NCBI RefSeq assembly: GCF_020532725.1
Contig: NZ_JAJAVC010000004.1
Location: 168,748 to 232,747 of the forward strand
DNA from: Methylobacillus arboreus
GTDB lineage: Bacteria; Pseudomonadota; Gammaproteobacteria; Burkholderiales; Methylophilaceae
Direction: 5' to 3'
DNA length: 64,000 nucleotides
Shown here one piece after another: positions 17,701-25,500 of this stretch (positions within the stretch are counted from its first letter, which is position 1; each line of letters opens with the position of its first letter). The notes beneath the pieces were generated by a model. It saw only the letters and a list, made by a program, of their open reading frames with translations, was not told where the DNA came from and made no database searches. The position numbers and the translations under genes were made by a program.

Positions 17701-17806
17701 GGTCTATACCGATGCGCTGATAGCTGATGATGCCGAGCAGCACCAGCAGGCCGGACACCATCCACGCCAGCACATGGCGCTTGATCGATATTTCCGGCAA
17801 GGTCAT
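14717..17806 (-). CDS. RND multidrug efflux transporter, inner-membrane subunit
   Basis: Proton-driven pump of the AcrB/HAE-1 family, 1029 residues, with the usual twelve-helix plan: a helix near the N-terminus (VSGLLVLLGIISY), a large periplasmic porter domain, six central helices, a second porter loop and six more helices. The proton-relay helix carries the Asp-Asp pair in GVVVDDAIVVLEN. It overlaps the adaptor gene stop by 4 bases, so both are cotranscribed. No outer-membrane channel gene is adjacent; the pump probably uses one encoded elsewhere. Substrates cannot be predicted. Confidence 0.94.
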   Translation of the reverse strand: MTLPEISIKRHVLAWMVSGLLVLLGIISYQRIGIDRLPYIEFPIISITTTQQGANPDIVDASITSILESSVNTTPGIEHIQSSSSPGVSVITITFGLEKNIDVAYNEVQSKVNEVLRRLPDDADPPQVQKVETNAQPIMWLALRGDRTAQQLNLYGSNVLKKKLETINGIGEVRLGGRRDRTIRINVLPERMAAYNLTATDLIDAFKREHVQLPGGFLVGNNAEYLMKLDLEFHNLRDMAEMIVAYRDEASIKLKDVAELEDSIADYRQLGRFNGTPSLGLGIIKVSNANTVAIINEVLHRLDTEIRPSLPPGMTLDISTNDALFIEEIVGALQEHLVEGTLLAAFIVWLFLRSVRSTLIIATAIPVSLLGSVAVMYFSGFTFNTMTLLALLLLIGVVVDDAIVVLENIYRHLNMRSQETNADPSAVARTAAITGSREVAFAVIAATFSLVCIFAPVIFMDGIIGKFFKSFAVVVTFGVLVSLLVSLTLTPMLCSRYLKAHEPTGRFYGWLSRMFNAMDHVYGRMLAWALDHRWKVMLLTVLVVVFSSFFFDKVQKEFIPDSDEGRFMISFRTPLGSSIEYTNSRLKEIETILRRYDKQIASYFSSIGIGAQGQVNKGTVSIRLKDRRERSMSQQALIHAMRSELDRIPGVRAFPVPVAIIGGQRSEKLQFNITGPNLEQVSQLGKTMQRKLGETPGIGKVDLDLDLDLPQLTMQVDRIRAASLGLSASNIATALNLYTGGIDIADFNDEPGDGQRYEIRLKAKEGSLQHPDDLKKIYLRSGSGELVRLDSVASFKQTLGAAVIGRFDLQYAASLYSNPIMPLGDAIQLVREYAAEILPPGYRLNLTGQAEEMQKTVSSMLFAFGLALTLLYMVLASQFNSFLQPFIIMLAQPLAIIGGVFALWVTGNSLNIFSMIGLVLLIGLVAKNSILLIDLTNQLRDEGKNVDAALREACPIRLRPVLMTSLTIILALLPAAFGLGAGAETNGPLSIAVIGGMISSTLLTLVVVPAAYSLVMNARNRRSDYSGYH

Positions 17807-18897
17807 GGCTGTGCCTGTTGCGCCAGGGCCTGGACTTGTACGCGGATCTGGTCGGTGAGGAAGGCCGCGCCATCCACGGCCACGGTTTCACCGGCTTTCA
17901 GGCCTTCGAGGATCTGGATGCGACCATCCTGGTACATGCCGGTCTTGACGATGCGCTGGTGGGCCACTTCGTCTTCAATTACATATACCACTTCGCCGGC
18001 TGGGCGCAGCACCACGCTTTGTTCCGGCACCACCAAGGCAGATGCGTGCTCGCCAAGGATGATGTTGCCTGTGACGCTGGCGCCGGATTGCCAGCCGTGC
18101 TGGTCGACGATATCCACTAGTACGTCGATGGCGCGGTTGGTGCTGCCGATCACGGGCTTGAATTCACGCAATACGCCTTCTGCTTCTTCGTCCGAAGTCG
18201 GTGTTTTCAGCCTGACTTTGAGGCCGGGTTTCAGCTTGCTGCCAAGGTTTTCCGGAAACGGCAGATGCGCGCGCAAGCGCTGGTTGCTGATGATTTGCAG
18301 GATGGGGTCGCCCACCTTGACATAGTCGCCAGGAGAGACGATCTGCTTTTCAACCTTGCCGTCTATGGGCGAAAGCAGGCGTGTCTTGCTGCTGTTATGC
18401 GTAATGGTGGCCAGGCGGGAACGGGCACCTTCCAGCTGGCGTTTCAAGGCGATTTTCTGGGTTTCAAGTTCGTCGAGCGCATTTTGCGAGATGAAATTCT
18501 TTTCCACCAGCTTCTGGTTGCGCTCTACATTGCGCTCTTGGTTGAGCAACAGCGCTTCCAGCCGGGCCACCTCGCTTTCAGCCTCTTGTTGCTGCAAGGT
18601 ATAGTCTTGCGGGTCGAGCAGGGCGATCACTTCACCCTTTTTCACCACCTGGCCTGGCCGGGCAAGTATTTTGAGTACCCGTGCCGGGACCTCAGCGGAA
18701 ACGGTGGGGTCCATGATCCCTTCCAGTGTGCCGATAGACTGTTCGCGGATTTCGAGCCGGATGGTCTCGACATTGGCAACGCTGACCAGCGGCGGCAATG
18801 GGCCTTGTCTTGCGGTGTCTTCCTGTTTGCTGCAAGCGCTGGTAAATGCGGTGAGCATGACTAGCAGCGCGCCCGTCCCCAAATGATAAGCTGACAT
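17803..18897 (-). CDS. RND efflux periplasmic adaptor, lipoprotein
   Basis: Membrane fusion protein linking the RND pump to the outer-membrane channel. The 364-residue precursor has a lipoprotein signal with lipobox TSAC (Cys22), then a lipoyl-like half (ARPGQVVKKGEVIALLDPQDY), an alpha-helical hairpin (about 100-170, charged heptads), the second lipoyl half (SPIDGKVEKQIVSPGDYVKVGDP) and beta-barrel domains. It is the first gene of a two-gene operon, overlapping the pump gene by ATGA. Confidence 0.92.
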   Translation of the reverse strand: MSAYHLGTGALLVMLTAFTSACSKQEDTARQGPLPPLVSVANVETIRLEIREQSIGTLEGIMDPTVSAEVPARVLKILARPGQVVKKGEVIALLDPQDYTLQQQEAESEVARLEALLLNQERNVERNQKLVEKNFISQNALDELETQKIALKRQLEGARSRLATITHNSSKTRLLSPIDGKVEKQIVSPGDYVKVGDPILQIISNQRLRAHLPFPENLGSKLKPGLKVRLKTPTSDEEAEGVLREFKPVIGSTNRAIDVLVDIVDQHGWQSGASVTGNIILGEHASALVVPEQSVVLRPAGEVVYVIEDEVAHQRIVKTGMYQDGRIQILEGLKAGETVAVDGAAFLTDQIRVQVQALAQQAQP

Positions 18898-19015
18898 TTA
18901 TTCTAGTTTTCCTGATGAATACCAAGCATACGCTGGCTCCTCTAACCAGCTTAACGCTGCTGTTTTAAGAGCAACTCTGTTGCTTCATGCTTTAAATTCA
19001 GCAGTCTATACCGGA

Positions 19016-19588
19016 TTAACCATTTTTTGCCATATCCAGCTTGAGGCCGGCCAGCATTTTCCAGTTGAAATGCGGGCCTGGGTCAGTCTTGCGGCCTGGC
19101 GCGATATCGGAGTGTCCGACGATATCGCGGATGGGGTAGTGCGAAACTAATAGCTTGAGCAAGGCTTGCAGCACTGTGTATTGGGCCGTGGCGAAGGGTT
19201 CGAAATCGCTGCCTTCCAGTTCTATGCCAATGGAAAAATCATTGCAGCGCTCACGGCCCTGCCAGCTTGATACGCCGGCATGCCAGGCGCGGGCCTCACA
19301 GGGGACGAACTGTTGCAGGGCGCCATCACGCCGGATGACGAAATGCGAGGACACCCGTAGCTGGTGAATTTCCGCGTAATAGGGATGCGCATGCGGATTC
19401 AGGCGGTTGGTGAATAGCTCGCTGATGCCTGGGCCGCCGTATTTTCCCGGTGGCAGGCTGATGTTATGGATGACGATCAGGCAGATTTCGCTACCCGCTG
19501 GGCGTGCGTCGAAGTTTGGTGAGGCGATGAATTCGGCTTCTGCCACCAGGCCTTGCTGGTCAATCGAAAGCGCCTGATCCATCGGCAT
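19016..19588 (-). CDS. ampD: 1,6-anhydro-N-acetylmuramyl-L-alanine amidase AmpD
   Basis: Cytoplasmic zinc amidase that cleaves the stem peptide from anhydromuropeptides during murein recycling. The 190-residue length fits AmpD. Landmarks are IVIHNISLPPGKYGG with the first zinc His, SSHFVIRRDGALQQFVP, AWHAGVSSW, and the C-terminal GHSDIAPGRKTDPGPHF carrying His and Asp. There is no signal peptide, unlike AmiD/AmiA types. It starts immediately after the pilR stop and may be cotranscribed with pilSR. Confidence 0.93.
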   Translation of the reverse strand: MPMDQALSIDQQGLVAEAEFIASPNFDARPAGSEICLIVIHNISLPPGKYGGPGISELFTNRLNPHAHPYYAEIHQLRVSSHFVIRRDGALQQFVPCEARAWHAGVSSWQGRERCNDFSIGIELEGSDFEPFATAQYTVLQALLKLLVSHYPIRDIVGHSDIAPGRKTDPGPHFNWKMLAGLKLDMAKNG

Positions 19589-20947
19589 TCAGTCGTTGTC
19601 CTTGCTGAGCCCGAGCTTGCTCAGACGGTAGCGGAAAGTCCTGAAGCTGACGCCCAGCAGCTTGGCTGCCGCAGTCTTGTTGTGCTGGGTTTTCTCCAAG
19701 GCATTGAGGATGGCTTGCTTTTCCAGTTGCTCCAGGTAATCGGGCAATGGCAGGCCTTCATCTTCAAGCAGCAGCCCGGGAGAACTGCTGCCGGTGGAGT
19801 CTTGATCCAGCAGGAGATCATCCGCTGTAATGCTGGCGTCGTCACACAGGGCCAGTGCGCGTTCGAGTACATTTTCCAGTTCGCGCACATTGCCCGGGAA
19901 GCTATGTCTTGCCAGCATCTGGCTGGCTTCGGGCGATATTGTTGGGATGGCGCGCCCTTCTTCACGGCATTGCTTGGCAAGCAGCGCGTTGACCAATAGC
20001 GGAATATCTTCCTGCATTTCGCGCAGCGCGGGCATCTTGAGTTCAATCACATTGAGGCGATAGTAAAGATCCTGGCGGAACTCGCCCCGTTCCATGAGCA
20101 CGGCCAGGTTTTTGTGCGTGGCGCTGATGATGCGGACATCCACGCTTTCCTCTTGTGTGCCGCCGACCATGCGCACTTTCTTTTCCTGGATCGCGCGCAG
20201 CAGCTTGACTTGCATTGCCAGCGGCAGGTCGGCAACTTCATCCAGGAACAATGTGCCGCCCTTGGCGGCATGGAACATGCCTTCCTTATCATGGGTCGCG
20301 CCCGTGAATGCGCCTTTCTTATGGCCGAAGAACTCGCTTTCCATGAGGTTTTCCGGAATGGCGCCACAGTTGACGGCAATAAAAGGTTCATCCCGGCGCG
20401 AGCTATTCTGGTGGATGAGCCTTGCCGCCAGTTCCTTGCCGCTGCCGGATTCGCCGCTGATATACACAGGCGCCTGGCTGCGCGATAGTTTTTCTATCAT
20501 GCTGCGCACCTGCCTGATGGCCGCGCTGGTGCCTATCATGGTCAATGTGTCATTGGCAGTATCGGTTTGCCCGCTTGCCGATAATTTGAGCGCCGACTGC
20601 ACCAAGGGGCGCAATTGCTTGAGCGAGATGGGTTTGGTGAGGTAGTCGAATGCGCCTGCCTTGAGCGCGGAGACGGCATTTTCCGCGCTGCCATAGGCGG
20701 TAATCACCGCGACCGGCAGGCCTGGGTATTGCTGAGCGATATGCTTGACCAGGTCCAGGCCGCTGCCATCGGGCAGGCGCATGTCGGTCAGGCATAGGTC
20801 ATATTGGGTGTTTTCAAGCAGGTGGCGGGCTTCAGTGAGGTTGCTCGCGCTGTCTGCGCGGATATCCATGCGTTCCAGGGTGAGTACCAGGAGTTCGCGG
20901 ATATCGGTTTCATCATCGACGACCAGGCAGGCGGGAAAAGCACTCAT
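19589..20947 (-). CDS. pilR: Sigma-54-dependent response regulator, PilR type
   Basis: Transcription activator of RpoN promoters, typically of pilin genes. The 452-residue protein has a receiver domain (about 1-120, acidic pocket VDDE, phospho-Asp in LCLTDMRLP, Lys in YLTKPI), a central AAA+ domain with GESGSGKE and the sigma-54 contact loop GAFTGA, and a C-terminal Fis-like helix-turn-helix (KTAAAKLLGVSFRTFRYRLSKLGL). The ATG at 20947 overlaps the pilS stop by 4 bases. A 13-codon extension is open but would add an unrelated tail. A candidate target is the sigma-54 promoter at 43338-43354. Confidence 0.92.
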   Translation of the reverse strand: MSAFPACLVVDDETDIRELLVLTLERMDIRADSASNLTEARHLLENTQYDLCLTDMRLPDGSGLDLVKHIAQQYPGLPVAVITAYGSAENAVSALKAGAFDYLTKPISLKQLRPLVQSALKLSASGQTDTANDTLTMIGTSAAIRQVRSMIEKLSRSQAPVYISGESGSGKELAARLIHQNSSRRDEPFIAVNCGAIPENLMESEFFGHKKGAFTGATHDKEGMFHAAKGGTLFLDEVADLPLAMQVKLLRAIQEKKVRMVGGTQEESVDVRIISATHKNLAVLMERGEFRQDLYYRLNVIELKMPALREMQEDIPLLVNALLAKQCREEGRAIPTISPEASQMLARHSFPGNVRELENVLERALALCDDASITADDLLLDQDSTGSSSPGLLLEDEGLPLPDYLEQLEKQAILNALEKTQHNKTAAAKLLGVSFRTFRYRLSKLGLSKDND

Positions 20948-22539
20948 GCAGATTCGGTTTTCTCGAGGTGGATAACAAATGCGCAACCTTGCGCAACGGC
21001 AACATGCTCTATGGTTGCCCCGTTAGCTTCGCATAGTTCTCGTGCGATATAAAGGCCAAGCCCGGTGCCAGTACTCTCTGTCGTGAAGAAAGGCTCGAAC
21101 AGGTGGGCAAGGGCGCTTTCGGGAATGCCGTTGCCGTCATCGCGGATTTCGATCAGCCATTGCTGCGGCTCGCTGCGCAGCGACAATGTCAGGCTGCCAT
21201 CACGTTGCCGGCTATGACGCCAACCATTGCGGCACAGGTTCCACAGCACCTGGTGCAGGTGTCGGTGATCGAAGGTGATGGTGGGTTCCAGGTCCTCCGT
21301 GTCCAGCACAAATCCTTGCGGAGGGATTTTCTCCACCTGGTAGAACTGGTCATGAAATTCGCGCAGGAAGTCGGCCAGGCGGATTTCCTGCTGCTTGGTG
21401 CGGTCGCGCCGGTTGAGTTCCAGTACGTCCTTGATCATCTGCTCCATGCGCTGCACATTGTCGCTGATGATCTGCAGCATGCGCTGGCTGGCGGGATCAT
21501 GCGACTCGTCTTCCTGCAAGAGCTGGGTTGCGTGGCTGATGGCGCTCAAGGGGTTGCGGATCTCGTGGGCGATATTGGCTGTCAGGCGGCCAAGCGCTGC
21601 GAGCTTGAGTTGCTGTGCCTGGGTTTGCAGCTGGCTCCAGTCTTCGATAAAGACCACTGTCCCTTGTGCATAGCTGCCACCGACCGGCATGAGCTTTAGC
21701 CGCAAGTCCCGCTTGATCAGGCTGAGCTTGATCAAGCCTTGCTGTTTGCCCTTGCCATGCTGTTGCCAGTGTTGCAATAGCTCGGCCAGCTCTGGTGCAT
21801 ATTCTTTTAATGGCTGGTTATTGCGGGCATTGGCTTCAGTCCCCAGAAGAAAATCCGCCTGCCGGTTTCGATGGCGTAGGATGAGCGCATGGTCCACTAC
21901 CAGTACGCCGTCGTCCATTTCCTGGGTAATCAGCTGGTTGACCTGGGCAAGGTTTTCCAGGTCGATGCCACGTTGCGAGGCGAGCTGGGCATGCAGGCTG
22001 GCCCGTTTGCTAAAGCTATGTGCCAGCCAGGCAGTGGCAAAACAGCTGATGCTTAGCATGGCGGCGTGGGAGTAATCGCCGAAACTCTCGTTCCAGAGCA
22101 ACATCTGGTAGGACTGTTCCAGCAATAGCCCTATGCTGGCAATAGCGGCATAAAACAACGCCAACCGCCCCTGGCTGATCAGGCTGGCGGCCGCAATCGT
22201 GATGATCAGCAGCAGTCCCAGGCCGCTTTTGATGCCGCCACTGGCATACATGAGCAGAATGATAAAGCCAATATCGACCAGAGTAAGCAGGGAAAGCTGG
22301 TGGCCGAAGCTGGGTCTGCGTAGGATATTCAGGCATACGGCCAGGCCGCCGAAGCCCAGGTAAGCCAGAGAGAGGCTGAGGTATAAGGTGGGGTTATAGT
22401 TAAGCCAGATGGGGGTATCCTGCAACAGGAAATAGGATGCGAGGAAAATAATGCCAAGCAGGACGCGGTAAACACCGAACAGTGCGAGCGGGCGCCAGAA
22501 GTCCGGGCCATTGATGCCTGCGGCATACTGCTGGTTCAT
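20944..22539 (-). CDS. pilS: Sensor histidine kinase, PilS type
   Basis: Membrane sensor kinase partner of PilR, 531 residues. About six hydrophobic helices fill residues 20-190, followed by a PAS-like region with a short insert, then HisKA with the phospho-His in HEIRNPLSAI and an HATPase domain (NLCRNGWRHS, RDDGNGIP, GTGLGLYIAR). The start at 22539 lies in an ATGA overlap with the PP0621 gene. The order PP0621-pilS-pilR is common in betaproteobacteria. Confidence 0.9.
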   Translation of the reverse strand: MNQQYAAGINGPDFWRPLALFGVYRVLLGIIFLASYFLLQDTPIWLNYNPTLYLSLSLAYLGFGGLAVCLNILRRPSFGHQLSLLTLVDIGFIILLMYASGGIKSGLGLLLIITIAAASLISQGRLALFYAAIASIGLLLEQSYQMLLWNESFGDYSHAAMLSISCFATAWLAHSFSKRASLHAQLASQRGIDLENLAQVNQLITQEMDDGVLVVDHALILRHRNRQADFLLGTEANARNNQPLKEYAPELAELLQHWQQHGKGKQQGLIKLSLIKRDLRLKLMPVGGSYAQGTVVFIEDWSQLQTQAQQLKLAALGRLTANIAHEIRNPLSAISHATQLLQEDESHDPASQRMLQIISDNVQRMEQMIKDVLELNRRDRTKQQEIRLADFLREFHDQFYQVEKIPPQGFVLDTEDLEPTITFDHRHLHQVLWNLCRNGWRHSRQRDGSLTLSLRSEPQQWLIEIRDDGNGIPESALAHLFEPFFTTESTGTGLGLYIARELCEANGATIEHVAVAQGCAFVIHLEKTESA

Positions 22540-22754
22540 GGCTGGTGTTGCTGGCGGTGCGTCTCTGAACAATAGTGCAGTGCCCCGCTCTTGATGCTCT
22601 CACTTCTGGGCAGATGTAGCTGGCAGTGTGCGCATTGCACCATGTCTTCGGGTTTTTCGCGTGATTGTGGTTTTTGATCCACGCTGGAGCGATAGCGTTT
22701 GAGGATGGTGTAGATTAACCAGAATACGATGGCTAGTAATAGCAGTTTCAGCAT
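22536..22754 (-). CDS. PP0621 family protein
   Basis: A 72-residue small membrane protein. One N-terminal transmembrane segment (LKLLLLAIVFWLIYTIL) is followed by a basic linker and a possible metal site: CAHC near residue 41, HLPRSES, and YCSETHRQQH at the C-terminus. This is the PP0621 family, regularly found before pilS; its function is unknown. It is translationally coupled to pilS. Confidence 0.85.
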   Translation of the reverse strand: MLKLLLLAIVFWLIYTILKRYRSSVDQKPQSREKPEDMVQCAHCQLHLPRSESIKSGALHYCSETHRQQHQP

Positions 22755-22824
22755 GATGCCTGACAGGTAGGTGGGAGATGGGGTTGATTGTAGCTAAAAG
22801 CGGCCAAGGTAACAAAATCAAACC

Positions 22825-22833
22825 TGTTATACT
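22825..22833 (+). promoter_or_regulatory. Extended -10 promoter for the sigma-factor operon
   Basis: TGTTATACT matches an extended -10 element (TGn-TATACT) 68 bases before the sigma-factor start. The flanks CCTGTT and AACAGG form a short inverted repeat across it. No good -35 box is visible. Confidence 0.45.
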
Positions 22834-22900
22834 CAATAAACAGGCTCTAGTTCATGCGTGGCGCGGCACTAAATGCAATCACAAGCATCCAATCACCTTC

Positions 22901-23491
22901 ATGGCAAGCACACAGGAACTTTCCAATTTTCTAGCGCAAGTTGAACGTCGGGCATTCAAGCAGACGGCATATGCCGTGCGTGACGATCATGCTGCCATGG
23001 ATATCGTACAGGATGCCATGCTCAAGCTGGCAGAAAAGTATGCAGGCCGCCCTGTGGAAGAGTATCCCATGCTGTTCCAGCGCATCTTGCAGAACACGAT
23101 GAAGGACTATTGGCGCCGGCAGAAGGTACGCGGTGTCTGGACCACATTGCTTTCTTCGCTTGGCGTAAGCCATGACGACGATGACGAGCATGATCCGCTG
23201 GAAACCATGCCTTCGCAAAATGGACACGACGATCCCGAAGTGCAGTATGAGCAGCAGCAAACCATCGCGATTATCGAAACAGCAATAAAAAATCTGCCAG
23301 CGCGTCAACGAGAAGCATTTATCATGCGTTACTGGGAAGATATGGATGTTGCCGAAACCGCTGCAGCAATGGGCTGTTCGGAAGGCAGCGTCAAGACGCA
23401 TTGTTCTCGCGCAGTCCATTCCTTGGCTGCAGCGCTTGAAAAATACGGTTTTGCTAAAGAAATGCTCGACAAGGTTGGGGGCGAGCGATGA
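22901..23491 (+). CDS. RNA polymerase sigma factor, sigma-70 family (ECF-like)
   Basis: A 196-residue sigma factor with region 2 (AVRDDHAAMDIVQDAMLKLAEKY) and region 4 (LPARQREAFIMRYWEDMDVAETAAAMGCSEGSVKTHCSRA) joined by an acidic linker (DDDDEHD). The ATG at 22901 gives the normal N-terminus; upstream in-frame codons overlap the promoter region. It overlaps the next gene by 4 bases, a DUF3619 membrane protein that may act as its anti-sigma partner, and DUF3106 follows. This trio recurs in betaproteobacteria; its stimulus is not known to me. Confidence 0.88.
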   Translation: MASTQELSNFLAQVERRAFKQTAYAVRDDHAAMDIVQDAMLKLAEKYAGRPVEEYPMLFQRILQNTMKDYWRRQKVRGVWTTLLSSLGVSHDDDDEHDPLETMPSQNGHDDPEVQYEQQQTIAIIETAIKNLPARQREAFIMRYWEDMDVAETAAAMGCSEGSVKTHCSRAVHSLAAALEKYGFAKEMLDKVGGER

Positions 23492-23862
23492 ATCAGGAAC
23501 AACAATTTGCAAAAGAGATCGTCCGGCGACTGGACGAAAATACAGAAAAACTAAGCCCGGAGGTGACCGAACGCCTGGCTGAAGCGCGCCGACGAGCGGT
23601 GGCCGCGATGGCTGCCAATTCGCGCAGCCGTTTGCATATGGGAAATGGTTTTGTGGCATTGCTTGCCGGCTATTTCCTGCAACATCAACGCGCTTTATCA
23701 GCGGCGGCCCTGGCAGGGGCTGTCTTGTTTACATTTATAGCGACCCAGCAATTGACAGGCCATGGCGGCGCCGAACATGGCGATGCCTTTTTGCTGGCTT
23801 CTGAACTCCCCCCCGAGGCATATCTTGATAAAGGTTTTTATTCATGGCTAGAGCAGCAATAG
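23488..23862 (+). CDS. DUF3619 family membrane protein
   Basis: A 124-residue protein. A cytoplasmic N-terminal part rich in charged residues (about 1-60) contains LDENTEKLSPEVTERLAEARRRA in several turns of helix; one membrane segment (about 68-88, LSAAALAGAVLFTFIA) follows, then a short periplasmic tail. The layout is that of a small anti-sigma factor, and the gene is coupled to the sigma factor, so I infer such a role; the family itself is uncharacterised. Confidence 0.8.
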   Translation: MNQEQQFAKEIVRRLDENTEKLSPEVTERLAEARRRAVAAMAANSRSRLHMGNGFVALLAGYFLQHQRALSAAALAGAVLFTFIATQQLTGHGGAEHGDAFLLASELPPEAYLDKGFYSWLEQQ

Positions 23863-24278
23863 CAGCTGGTCTGTTATTGCTTGCTTTCACGGCGGCTGCC
23901 GAGACAGAATCCAATGAGCCGGGCTGGGCCCAGCTTACCGAAAGCCAACGCCAGGTGCTGGCCCCGCTTGCACAGGAGTGGGATATCCTGCGTCCGTGGC
24001 AGCGGGAGAGGATGCTGGATATTGCGCGCGACTATTCCAAGATGACACCTGAGCAACAGCAGCGTGTGCAAAGGCGTTTGACCCATTGGAGCCGCATGAC
24101 GCCCTACGAGCGGGAGAATGCGCGTAAGAAGTACCAGGCATACCAGAACCTGTCGCCCGAGAAGAAAGCCGAGTTGCGCAAGAAATGGCAAGAATATCAA
24201 CGCTTGCCCGAGTCCAAGCGCGAAGCACTGCGCCGCGAGAACCCGGAAATTGGTACCGACCTGGAAGACCTGGATTGA
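23844..24278 (+). CDS. DUF3106 domain protein, exported
   Basis: A 144-residue periplasmic protein with a signal peptide (ARAAIAAGLLLLAFTAAA). The mature part is highly charged and helical, with repeated motifs of the type LTESQRQVL, MTPEQQQRV, MTPYEREN, LSPEKKAEL and LPESKREAL, each ~15-18 residues, reminiscent of the periplasmic stress sensors such as CpxP/ZraP. It starts inside the last 19 bases of the DUF3619 gene. As the third gene of the sigma-factor module it could sense envelope stress; this is inference. Confidence 0.8.
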   Translation: MARAAIAAGLLLLAFTAAAETESNEPGWAQLTESQRQVLAPLAQEWDILRPWQRERMLDIARDYSKMTPEQQQRVQRRLTHWSRMTPYERENARKKYQAYQNLSPEKKAELRKKWQEYQRLPESKREALRRENPEIGTDLEDLD

Positions 24279-24281
24279 TTT

Positions 24282-24395
24282 AGAGTCGCTAACAAAACCC
24301 TTCTGGCGTTGTTGCTCTGCCTTGCCGTACCACTTGTACTGCCTGCGGCAGATCGCCTAGCCAGAATCGCTTCGCTGAGTTTTGTTAACGGCTCT
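24282..24395. repeat. Small inverted-repeat element, family A, copy 2
   Basis: AGAGTCGCTAACAAAA (24282-24297) pairs with TTTTGTTAACGGCTCT (24380-24395) with two mismatches. The right half shares CTGCGGCAGA.CGCCTAGCCA and CTTCGCTGAGTTTTGTTA with copy 1 at 7616-7707; about 20 extra bases lie in the middle. It sits between the convergent DUF3106 and lptG genes, 3 bases behind the DUF3106 stop, and may serve as a terminator. Confidence 0.82.
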
Positions 24396-24423
24396 TATAT
24401 CTCGTGGCAGTCTTTCCTGCCTG

Positions 24424-25494
24424 CTATCTACGTTCCACCCAGTACAGCATGAAGATGCCTGCCGCCATGAACAGCAGTGTGGGCACCACGGCGCTGAACA
24501 GCGGCGACCAGTCGTTGAGCAGCCCCAGGTGCACGAACACCCGGTTCAATACCTGATAGACGATCCCCAGCATGATGCCGGCGAAAATTTTGGTGCTCGC
24601 CGTGCCTGAGCGCTGCTGCAGGAAGCCGAACGGCAGTGCCAAAATAACCATGACCAGGCAGGCCAGCGGATAAATCATCTTTGACCAGAGCGCAATCTGG
24701 TGGCGCGAGGTTTTCTGCTTGTTGCTTGTCAGGTGGTTGATATAGAAATAAAGGTTCCAGGCCGACATTTTTTCCGGCACCACCAACAGCACATTCAGCA
24801 GTTCCGGGCGGATCAGCGATTGCCAGGTGGCTTCCTGGAGGAAGCTGGTCCGTATTTTCTGCTCTTCAAAGTGGGTTTGCGTTACCTGGCGCAGGCTCCA
24901 GTTCTTGCCGTCAAAGCGGCCATCCTTGGCATCGCTGATGGTGCGCAAGCGAAACTCGTTGTCAAACTCGTAGATGTGGATGTTCATGAGCGTGGCATCC
25001 GGCATGACATCCTGCACATTGACGAAGCTGGTGCCGTCCTTGACCCACAAGCCGGAACGGAAATCCTGTGCAACGACGGAATCCGTGGCCTGGATACGGA
25101 TGCGCTGGGCGGATTTCTCGCTCAGGGGCGCGATCAATTCACCCACCACAAAAGTGAGGATGGCAAAGATCAGCCCTACCCGCAGCAGTGAAAATGCGAT
25201 CTTGCGGATGGAAATGCCGCTGACGCGCAGAATAATCAGTTCTGAATAGCGGGAGAATTGGCCAAGCGCATACATGGTGCCGACCAATACCGCCACCGGT
25301 ACAACCTCATAGACATGCCCCGGCGCGCTGAGCAATACGTAGAGCAGCACCTTGCTGATGCCGTAGCTGCCCTTGCCCAGGCTTTCCAGCTCCTGGATCA
25401 GGTCAAAGAAGGAGAACATGGCCAGCAGCGCCAGCATGATCAGCATGATGCTGGAGATGATTTCCTGGGAGAGGTAGCGGTTGAGTAGTTTCAT
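24424..25494 (-). CDS. lptG: LPS export ABC transporter permease LptG
   Basis: Inner-membrane subunit of the LptB2FGC machine that extracts lipopolysaccharide for transport to the outer membrane. The 356-residue protein has the YjgP/YjgQ pattern: three helices, a periplasmic beta-jellyroll domain (about 130-265) and three C-terminal helices. The opening LNRYLSQEIISSI and the coupling region FSRYSELIILRVSGIS are typical. LptG is identified by order and similarity; it is downstream of lptF with a 6-base gap. Confidence 0.93.
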   Translation of the reverse strand: MKLLNRYLSQEIISSIMLIMLALLAMFSFFDLIQELESLGKGSYGISKVLLYVLLSAPGHVYEVVPVAVLVGTMYALGQFSRYSELIILRVSGISIRKIAFSLLRVGLIFAILTFVVGELIAPLSEKSAQRIRIQATDSVVAQDFRSGLWVKDGTSFVNVQDVMPDATLMNIHIYEFDNEFRLRTISDAKDGRFDGKNWSLRQVTQTHFEEQKIRTSFLQEATWQSLIRPELLNVLLVVPEKMSAWNLYFYINHLTSNKQKTSRHQIALWSKMIYPLACLVMVILALPFGFLQQRSGTASTKIFAGIMLGIVYQVLNRVFVHLGLLNDWSPLFSAVVPTLLFMAAGIFMLYWVERR

Positions 25495-25500
25495 CGCGGG

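Noticed and set aside
17105..18325. 406-codon open frame on the plus strand
   Set aside because: It is antisense to the RND pump and adaptor genes and spans their junction without recognisable domains.
22016..22336. Small minus-strand frame inside pilS
   Set aside because: It is an alternative frame of the pilS membrane region with no independent start signal.
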